From assembly GCA_022410635.1 (NCBI GenBank), contig JAJVDF010000448.1:610960-674959 (forward strand): DNA of 64,000 nt, read 5' to 3'. The translations under genes were made by a program, and so were the position numbers. This document shows, piece after piece, positions 56,898-64,000 of this stretch; the stretch's first letter is position 1; each line of letters opens with the position of its first letter. Below the pieces are notes generated by a model, which searched no databases, had not been told where the DNA came from, and saw nothing but the letters and a program-made list of their open reading frames with translations. The stretch comes from Tretioscincus oriximinensis. Its lineage: Eukaryota > Chordata > Lepidosauria > Squamata > Gymnophthalmidae.

Positions 56898-57340
56898 CTA
56901 AGGTGTATCTTTTCTTCAAATCTGGTTACAAGCTTTAGAAACCTGGGGGAAGGGAAGAGCTAACAAACATTTGATATCCAAGGATTTATTTAAAAATCTT
57001 TGAAGCCCGTATCCTTCACATAAGGGCAGACTTGGGCCACCCAGCGCTCTTGAAAGGAAGAAAAATGGAGGTTTATATGAGGGGAAAAGATAGTTTAAGT
57101 GTGAAAATAAGTCATAGTTCAGAGAAAATTAAGCACTGGAGGGCTGAATTACAAGGGAAACTAAAACATAGAATGTTACTATAGCTTTAAAATAGGGCCA
57201 GTAAAAAGAAAGAAAGAAATGGATTGCTTGGAATGGAAGAACAAAAATTCTCCATTTAGCACATGCAATTGAGGTGCTTGGGGCAGTATATCCACTAAGC
57301 ACCTCTGTTTTTCCCTTGAAGTAAAATTGCAACAACAATT
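56898..57340. other. unassigned DNA, no gene seen
   Basis: No recognisable feature. Confidence 0.5.
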
Positions 57341-57755
57341 TTGCCTCTTTATAAATCTGTGGTGAGGCCACATTTGGAATACTGTGTTCAATTCTGGTCA
57401 CCGCATCTCAAGAGGGATATTGTGGAGCTAGAGAAGGTGTAGGAAAGGGGAACAAGAATGATCAAGGGTCTGGAGCACCTCCCTTATGAAGTCAGGCTGC
57501 AACGTCTGGGCCTCTTCAACCTTGAAGTGTTCAAAATCATGCATGGGATAGACAGGGTGAATAGAGAAAAAATGTTTTCTCTATCACACAACACAAGGAC
57601 CAGAGGGCCCTCCTTAAAACTGTTGGGTAGAAAAGTGAGAACAGACAAAGGAAAGTATTTTTTCACCCAGAGGGTCATCGGCCTGTGGAATTTACTTCCT
57701 GAAGAGGTAGTGGTAGCTAACAGCTTGGATAGTTTCAAGGCAGGACTAGACTTGT
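57341..57755 (+). mobile_element. CR1 LINE fragment, 5'- and 3'-truncated
   Basis: Encodes [22 protein letters not shown] codons, then IKGLEHLPYEVRLQRLGLFN, a deletion of the RRLRGDLIE block, VFKIMHGIDRVNREKMFSLS, KVRTDKGKYFFTQRVIGLWN, LLPEEVVVANSLDSFKAGLD. It ends abruptly in TTGTTATATTTT repeats without the CR1 3' end. Confidence 0.9.
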
Positions 57756-58529
57756 TTTTGTTATATTTTTGTTATATTTTGTTAAATTTTGTTATAACAG
57801 TGTTCTTTATAATGAGGTTTCACCAGAACTTAAATGAATAAAAATACCAGAACATAGGGTCAATATGAAGTAACATTATTTGGGACTCTCTGTATACTGA
57901 TAATGAAGAGGTAAAGAAATTCAGCTACCCATTGTGGTTAGCAATTTAAGATGTCAGAGAAATTTAAAAGAAAACATCTGGCATAACACATTAAGGGCAT
58001 GTACGAGTAGTTGCTTAAAATTTTATTCCTTCACGTCTGTGGTAGGTTAATTTTGTACAAATCACCAACATTTCATTTATCCAAACCAGGCCTTCTGAGG
58101 TTCCCTCATCAATGGATAAATAAGATTTGCATGACTTCATTCAGAATAAATATAGAGGTTAAACACAACCCCCAAAGGAATTTGTGCTGCATAGTCTTTC
58201 TAACCTCAGCTGGTGGAGTTGAGATTTATTTTCATAAATCAAAGAAGGCAACAAAATCAAACAGCTTTTTAAAACAAGATGTTGTTTTTCTAATTTCTGA
58301 AGCCTCTGGAAGATCAATGGATTAACCCTTTCCAACCAATGGGATTCCTTTAACCAGAAAGGAAATATGTGAGTGGATCATATTGTAAGGTGATTATGCT
58401 TACAAAAGTTAAAAGTAACTCTATACAGTGTGAAAAAACCATATTTTCTAGATTTACCTCAGTTCCACTTACCTCATAGTTCCCTCTTGGCCCCATCTGG
58501 GTGGAAGAGATAACATCTATATTAGACAG
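57756..58529. other. unassigned DNA, no gene seen
   Basis: A 104-codon plus-strand frame (58011-58325) is unsupported. Confidence 0.45.
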
Positions 58530-59205
58530 AGCGCAGATGAAGAATGCAGATTCTTATGATATCAGGCTACAATAGGCTGACCAGATGACGCCTTTTCGGT
58601 GGGGGGTTGGAAACCTGGTTTGGGGGTGGTTCTCAGTTTTTTCTGAGGAAAAANTTTGTTTATTTGTTAATTTTTGAAAATTTAGTTTGTTATTTGTTAA
58701 TTTTTGAAAATTTGTTTATTTTCTTCTCCTCAGGAAAAAATGGGGGGCACCCCAAAAACGGGTTTTCAACCCACCCACCCCAAAAAAGGAGCAATCTGGT
58801 CAGCCTAGGCTACAACATCTGAGTTTCTTTAACCTGGAATGTTATCATTAAAGGTAATTTAATTGAGGTATATAAATCATACACGGGTGGAAAGAGAAAA
58901 AGTAATGCTAGAACCAGGGACACTCCACGTATAAAGCTGATCAATCAGAGTGTTAAAACAGAGAAGAAAAAGTGATCAGTCAATGGAATTTATTTCTAGA
59001 AGAGATGATGACAGCAATCAGCCCCGATAACTTTAAGAAATGATTCGCTAACTTCACTGATGTTTAGATAGTATCGTCAGGATTTATCTAAATGTCATTA
59101 GCTGGGAGCCAAGAACAGATGAAGATTTTGCCTCTTTCTTCTACCTGAGAATTGGTTGGCCACTCTTGGGTTAGATTCAGCAGGGCTCATCCTATGTTCT
59201 AGCAA
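58530..59205 (+). mobile_element. old CR1 LINE fragment with a nested A-short
   Basis: Left part up to 58572, then after the A-short insertion GGCTACAACATCTGAGTTTC, TTTAACCTGGAATG, a decayed ORF end and a 3' end CAGCAGGGCTCATCCTATGT near 59190. Confidence 0.7.
58573..58807. mobile_element. A-short fold-back element with perfect 8-bp duplication
   Basis: TAGGCTGACCAGATGACGCC ... GGTCAGCCTA, flanked exactly by GGCTACAA at 58565-58572 and 58808-58815. The loop contains a tandem GTTTATTTGTTAATTTTTG unit. Confidence 0.95.
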
Positions 59206-59691
59206 TAAATAAGAGACCAACCCAGAACAAACTGACAAATACATGCTAGGCATTCAGGCACATGTTTTGTGTTCACAGTAGTGAAGATATTCTTTCTCAT
59301 GAAGCCGTAATTATTACAGTTGGGAAGTAACAAGGCTTTCAGGAGAGAATGAATGTTCTTGTTTCTTTTTCTGGGTGGCTTTTTGTGAAAAGTTTATTCC
59401 TCAAAGCCGCCTACAGTTATCGTTGATATTGCTTCCAGATGAAACAAGAATTTGAAAGACAACAGGGAAAAAAGACTGTAAATAATTTATTGCACTGTTG
59501 AATATTTCCACTTTCTGAAATGATTCAGAAAGTTAGTCATTCCTAACTTGAGCCTAAAAGATAGATTAGAAAGATAGGCCCTGGTCACACCTGCCAGTGA
59601 ACAGACTGGCTTTGAATTTTGTATTAACAAAATTTTGTATTAACAATTTCATTTTTAATGTACTCCATAAAACTTTCAGTCCAACTAAAGG
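59206..59691. other. unassigned DNA, no gene seen
   Basis: No recognisable feature. Confidence 0.5.
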
Positions 59692-59844
59692 TAGGCTGAC
59701 CAGATAACCCCTTCTGGGGGTGGGGNTGAAAACCCATTTTTGGGGTGCCTCCCAGTTTTTCTTGTGGAAAAAGTTTCGAAAAAAGTTTTTTTTCAAAAAA
59801 CGGGTTTTCAATTCTCCCAAAAAGGGGTCATCTGGTCAACTTAT
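59692..59844. mobile_element. A-short fold-back element, shortened
   Basis: Left arm TAGGCTGACCAGATAACCCC is full, but the right arm lacks its inner half; right end GGTCATCTGGTCAACTTA. Confidence 0.85.
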
Positions 59845-59922
59845 TCAGTTCACTATCAGAATGAGCATACTCAACAGCAAAGTTTTCCTCTAAGAAGTGA
59901 CTTGTTCATTGGCAGCAATCTA

Positions 59923-59925
<3 letters not shown>

Positions 59926-59974
<49 letters not shown>

Positions 59975-60013
59975 GTTATTGTTATTGTTATTGTTATTGT
60001 TATTGTTATTGTT

Positions 60014-60046
<33 letters not shown>

Positions 60047-60070
60047 TGTTGTTGTTGTTGTTGTTGTTAA
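59926..60070. repeat. (TAT)n / (TATTGT)n / (TTG)n microsatellite
   Basis: Three successive blocks: about 17 TAT units, six TATTGT hexamers, and about 16 TTG units. It lies at the 3' end of the minus-strand LINE remnant at 60.2 kb, whose tail it probably derives from. Confidence 0.95.
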
Positions 60071-60462
60071 GACAACAGTAATACAGCAAACAAGATCAAT
60101 ATGCTGGATTTCGTATCATCTAACACTAGTCGAACACTTCCCAAGTGTCTATGACTGAGTGATGTATCTTAGAATGATGTGGGAGATCCCAATAGTTAAA
60201 AACAGATGGAGATTTTGTCAATGCCAATCATTTTGTCAGTGCCAATCAAGTGCCCACTGAGATCTTTCAGAACTGGACCCAGTGTGCCAAGGACCACTGG
60301 TACCACTTTTACTGATCTATATGCCAGAGTCGCTGAAGTTCTATTCTCAAGTCCTCGTATCTGGTCATTTTCTCCAACTGTTTCTACTCGATTCTACTAT
60401 TCCCCAGAACTGCAATATCTACAATCCACACCGTCTTTTTCTCTACAATCATAATGTCCGGA
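60071..60462 (-). mobile_element. decayed LINE: C-terminal region of reverse-transcriptase ORF
   Basis: Minus-strand codons read PDIMIVEKKTVWIVDIAVLG, NSRIE, stop, KQLEKMTRYEDLRIELQRLW, then after a frameshift RSVKVVPVVLGTLGPVLKDL, SGHLIGTDKMIGIDKISICF and a stop at 60196. The pattern VWIxDIA...RxIE...EKxTRYxDLxIELQRLW...VKVVPVVLGTLG is, from memory, the C-terminal end of a non-LTR retrotransposon polyprotein common in lizards and fishes; the clade (possibly R4/Dong-like) is uncertain. Not functional. Confidence 0.7.
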
Positions 60463-60464
60463 GT

Positions 60465-60518
<54 letters not shown>
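60463..60518. repeat. (TCA)n microsatellite
   Basis: About 17 uninterrupted ATC/TCA triplets directly beside the LINE remnant. Confidence 0.95.
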
Positions 60519-60521
<3 letters not shown>

Positions 60522-61719
60522 CTCTATTATTATTAAACCCAGAAAATTCATATTTCGTTTGAATAATGTGGAAGGAGAACAGTTACTGATAGTCTGCTGA
60601 TTGGTGCTTTCACTGTGAAAATGTCTCAAAGATAAGTTAAAACCTGATACACCTTTTAAACAGATCAAATGAAGAGTTGGCATAATTTATGAATTATAAG
60701 ATTGCTAGTATATATGCACCTCATGAGGATACTCATCCAGTCAGAAGGCATGCTTTCACCATAGGAAATAAAATCTTCAAAGTTGGAAGACAAGAAAATT
60801 AGTTCTCTCTTCATATGTCCTTCCAGTGTGTTGAAAAATGTTCTGGAAACTCACAGAGTATTTTGGGGAAAAAAGCCAAAGCTTGAAGGTGGAAGCACAT
60901 CATAAACTCTAGTAGAGCTGAGAAGCAATGATTAAAAGCAGTGAACAAGATGTATATTTGTTTTTAACATTTTTGCTCTGCTCCCACCCCAAACAGGGAG
61001 TGCTTTCAACACCGTCTGCTTCTAAAAGCCTCTGTTTCACACATGTACCACATTCACTGAAAAACAAAACACATTAAAGTAGCCATAAAACTCAACCATC
61101 CATAAAGGTCTTCTTTTCCCCACCAATGCTAATTTCTACCTGCCTTTCTGGAAACAGATCAGCTGGTATTTTAATGATCATCTCACATTTAACAGAGAGA
61201 AACCAGAATTACTACAGTTTCTAATCAAGTTTAACTTTAAGCTTTTTAAAAACTTCAAACATTAATGTGCCTATGTGTTACTGTGCTAGTAACATGTATG
61301 TAGTTGGCATCTGTAGCACACAAAACACTAAATCTGTATATAAAGTTACAGTACAAATATTTGCTGGGATCTTCGTTTTCATTTCATAAACATTCATGAT
61401 TTACATACATTCCTTGACAGGTTATTCAAAAACCTTTTAAGATGGCCTACAAAAAACTAATATACTGAAAAGCTCTGTCCTAGAAGAAACTTCTATAATT
61501 AACTGAATAAAATATAACNTCATTTCTACAAGAACTGGAAAGGATGCAGTATTTAAAGTTATAAACTGGAGGTAGTCATGCTGACACTAGCAACTCAAAA
61601 GCCAATATAAATGATCCTGAAAGTTGCATGAATTCTACAATTGTTCTTTCACCCACAGTCTAAATAGGATGTATTGGCAAAGAAGTATGCTCTCCTCTAG
61701 GCTGAACCTTCAAGCATGC
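60519..61719. other. unassigned DNA, no gene seen
   Basis: About 1.2 kb of AT-rich DNA without a recognised repeat. Confidence 0.5.
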
Positions 61720-61770
61720 TTATTTATTTATTTATTTATGCTTATACCCCACCCATACCCAAAGGTCTCA
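61720..61770 (-). mobile_element. SINE-1 or LINE tail remnant
   Basis: Complement CCTGAGACCTTTGGGTATGG, GGTATAAGCATAAATAAATA; only the 3' tail is present and family B begins directly beside it. Confidence 0.75.
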
Positions 61771-61812
61771 GGCCCTGATGCCCACTCAGCCTTATTCTGA
61801 GTTATATCTCAG

Positions 61813-62080
61813 TATTTATTTTTATTTATTTATTTATTTATTTGTACTTCTATCCCACCCTATACCCAAAGGTCTCAGGGCGGCCAACCATAGGGCGTCG
61901 CACATAGCTTTTGTTGCTTTCTCCACAACAGACACCTTGTGGAGTAGGTGGGGCTGAGAGAGTTCAAAGAGCTGTGACTGCCCCAAGGTCACCAAGCTGG
62001 CTTTCATGGAGGAGTGAGGAATAAAACCGGGAGACTACCAGGTACGAGTCCAACACTCAATCACTACACCAAACTGGCTC
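61813..62080 (-). mobile_element. SINE-1 nested in family B
   Basis: Minus-strand full-length copy with TTTATTTA tail at the left and CACCAAACTGGCTC at the right. Confidence 0.93.
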
Positions 62081-62135
62081 TCAAGCGTTCCAAAAGAAAA
62101 AGCTTTCAGTACAGACTACGGCAGGTCTGCCATAG

Positions 62136-62330
62136 TAGGCTGACCAGATGACCCCTTTTGTGGGGGGGGGAGAGAATTGAAAACCTGTTTGGGGGGTGCT
62201 TCCCAGTTTTTACTGAGGAAAAACAAATTGAAAAAAAATCTTTATTTGAAAAAAAGTTCCTCAGAAAAAACTGGGAGGTACCACAAAAATGGGTTTTCAC
62301 CCCCCAAAAATGGGTCATCTGGTCAGCCTA
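62136..62330. mobile_element. A-short fold-back element nested in family B
   Basis: TAGGCTGACCAGATGACCCC ... GGGTCATCTGGTCAGCCTA, arms about 85 bp. Confidence 0.92.
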
Positions 62331-62639
62331 ATAACATCTATATGGCAGGCTCCTATTTAGCAATAAAGTCCAGAATAAAGTTCAGCGGGGACAGGGCCTT
62401 AGAATGGAAAAATAAACAATATGAGATCTTGTTTCAATCTTGCAGTTCCTCCTTGCTATTTGTGCTGGAAAGCAAGATGGGTTTTTGGGAAAGCTTGGGC
62501 TGTAGCATTATGGCACATTCTCTCATGTTGCTTTTGAAAGTGAAACTATCTGGAACTGCATAAATGCCTCTCCCATTGCAACGTCATTTTCCTTTGGATT
62601 TCTGCTGTGGATATTTTCGTGATATATAACTATTTTCTC

Positions 62640-62926
62640 AACCCAAAGGGAATCAAAGCAGCTTACAAACTTTCTGTTCTTCACAACAGCCACCTTGTGA
62701 AGTGTATCCCATGATAGGCTGACCATATGACCCTTTTGGGGGGGGGTGAAAACCCGGTTTTGAGGTGCCTCCAAGTTTTTACTGAGGAAATTCTTTTCAA
62801 AAAAGGGGTCATCTGGTCAGCCTAATCCCATGATCACCCAGCTGGCTTCCTGGGGAAGTACAGATTCAAACCAGGAGACCTCCAGATAAGAATCCATATT
62901 CCAACTACAAGTCCAGAGTGGCCCTT
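62640..62926 (-). mobile_element. diverged SINE-1 split by A-short
   Basis: Minus-strand remnant: complement shows GGTTTGAATCTGTAC (B-box region), CAGCTGGGTGATCATGGGAT, and past the insertion CACAAGGTGGCTGTTGTGAA, CAGAAAGTTTGTAAGCTGC. The 3' tail is atypical. Confidence 0.6.
62715..62824. mobile_element. A-short fold-back, internally deleted (110 bp)
   Basis: TAGGCTGACCATATGACCC ... GGTCATCTGGTCAGCCTA; the right arm is reduced to about 25 bp. ATCCCATGA (9 bp) flanks both ends exactly (62706-62714, 62825-62833). Confidence 0.92.
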
Positions 62927-63419
62927 GTGGAACAAATGGTGGGCTTTAGCCTGATGTTTCCTGCCACACAAGCTTAATAAAATTCCTCATGGGTGACCAC
63001 AAAACCAAACTTCCATCTTTTATTTCCCTATTGTTTCGTTCTTAGTTATTGACTGAACAATCATTTTTATAGTTTAATATTGCTTTGTATTTGGTGGGTT
63101 CACTTGATCCATCTTCAGAAGATCAGTACCTCAGCTTCTACCCCCTTTACCTTATATCCTGTTATAATCAAGCTGTAGTGAAGNCTGCTCTGAATTGATG
63201 GTTTTTTAATCCTTAAACTCATATAAGCAAGTGAGCTAGCGCTCAGTTTCTGTCGACTTTATTTGATAAGGGTACATATACAAAACACATACAGTTCTTC
63301 TTAATTCTATCCACTCGAGCCATAGGAAAAAAATCTAGTTATTCCAGTAATTTCCTTGAGTTTGTGTTGAACTCCCTGCAACAATAAAAGTAACATTTTA
63401 GTGCTAAATCACAAATATA
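62927..63419. other. unassigned DNA, no gene seen
   Basis: No recognisable feature. Confidence 0.5.
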
Positions 63420-63695
63420 TACTGCTCAAAACTAGGCTGACCAGATGACCTTTTTGGAGGGGTAGAAAACCTGTTTTGGAGTGCCTCACAGTTTTTGCTG
63501 AGGAAAAACTTTTTCAAAAAAAATTTTTGGGAAAAAAAATATTTTTTAATTTTTTTCCCTCAGGAAAAACCAGGAGGCACTGCAAAACCGGGTTTTCACC
63601 CCCCCCCCCCACAAAGAGGTCATCTGGTCAGCCTACGAACAATTAAGGGAACACTTTGTTATGTTAAAGTATTCCCTTAATTGTTTTGAGCAGTA
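63420..63695. mobile_element. small Tc1/mariner-like MITE split by A-short
   Basis: TACTGCTCAAAAC at 63420 and GAACAATTAAGGGAACAC at 63637 are one arm; AGTATTCCCTTAATTG / TTTTGAGCAGTA at 63669-63695 is the inverted arm. The TACTGCTCAAAA...AAGGGAACACTT end is, from memory, a known Tc1/mariner-type terminus in vertebrates. TA bases lie at both edges. Confidence 0.7.
63433..63635. mobile_element. A-short fold-back inside the Tc1/mariner-like MITE
   Basis: TAGGCTGACCAGATGACCT ... GAGGTCATCTGGTCAGCCTA with about 85-bp arms. It interrupts the MITE's left arm right after CTCAAAAC. Confidence 0.92.
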
Positions 63696-63784
63696 TACTT
63701 TTATTCCAAGTCTAATGAGGATAGTATTAGCAATATATAGCAAAGAGTCTCATGTACTATGTGCTGAAAGTGGACAACAGTAAT

Positions 63785-63832
63785 GAGACCTTTGGGTACA
63801 GGGCAGTTTGTTAACAAATAAATCAATAAACT
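63785..63832 (+). mobile_element. SINE-1 or LINE tail remnant
   Basis: GAGACCTTTGGGTACAGGGC and AACAAATAAATCAATAAA resemble the shared tail; the body is missing. Confidence 0.5.
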
Positions 63833-64000
63833 GCCCTCATCAAACAAGGTAATAAATCGACTCCCGCTATTGGTCAGGAATTGTTTAAAGAAAAATAGCA
63901 TCCGTTCAAACAGTTTGGAATGCCTGAATTACTTCTGTCCTGCTTTTTTCAAGTTTTCAGAATTAAAAGGAATTCATATTCTCATAAAAACAAAAGAGGA

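Larger units (their letters stand above)
61771..62398. mobile_element. Family B MITE split by SINE-1 and A-short
   Basis: Left end GGCCCTGATGCCCACTCAGC, TTATTCTGAGTTATATCTCA; right end CCAGAATAAAGTTCAGCGGG, GACAGGGCC. Between them lie B interior pieces (GACTACGGCAGGTCTGCCAT; TATGGCAGGCTCCTATTT) separated by the two insertions. Confidence 0.82.

Overview
The window looks like nuclear DNA of a squamate reptile (lizard or snake; a gecko is possible but not demonstrated). The evidence is the repeat content: CR1 non-LTR retrotransposon copies, an L2-like LINE, tRNA-derived SINEs of the Sauria-SINE type, several hAT-like DNA transposons and MITEs, and long triplet microsatellites. Single N bases scattered through the window are ambiguous or polished positions of a draft assembly. 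I recognise no host protein-coding exon, no functional tRNA or rRNA gene and no CRISPR array. Nearly every long reading frame is a microsatellite, a transposon fragment or chance, so the region reads as intergenic or intronic DNA.

Layout. 1-14 kb: mostly unassigned DNA with two A-long hAT-like elements (2.27 and 4.47 kb), CR1 copies at 2.7, 4.4 and 8.0 kb, a possible LTR at 5.9 kb, fold-back A-short elements at 6.3 and 7.2 kb, and microsatellites at 11.8 and 12.8 kb. 14-26 kb: a decayed L2-like LINE (14.5 kb), a solo LTR with a perfect 5-bp target duplication (16.6 kb), three SINE-2 copies, and a nest at 24.3-25.6 kb in which an L2-like LINE is split by a fold-back element and a hAT-like element that itself carries a SINE. 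26-34 kb: a very GC-rich hAT-like element inside another repeat, a long inverted repeat at 28.9-29.5 kb, and a 1.1-kb insertion at 32.1 kb carrying a decayed CYICG-type coding fragment. 34-50 kb: more fold-backs, SINEs, CR1s and long purine-rich microsatellites, a TIR element with a LINE fragment inside (43.2 kb), and a duplicated tract shared by two CR1 copies (42.2 and 49.2 kb). 50-64 kb: a 287-bp perfect tandem duplication, further nested CR1/MITE combinations, a decayed LINE reverse-transcriptase terminus (60.2 kb), and a multi-layer nest at 61.7-62.4 kb.

How the parts relate. Three relationships stand out. (1) A family of about 15 short fold-back elements (A-short) shares its ends with a longer hAT-like family (A-long); 8-bp target duplications are visible for both. 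(2) The tRNA-derived SINE-1 ends in the same 3' sequence as the L2-like LINE, which suggests that this LINE mobilises it. (3) Many long microsatellites sit exactly at SINE or LINE tails, so retrotransposon tails seeded them. Family names used here (A-short, A-long, B, D, H, SINE-1, SINE-2) are local labels, not database names. All boundaries were read by eye.
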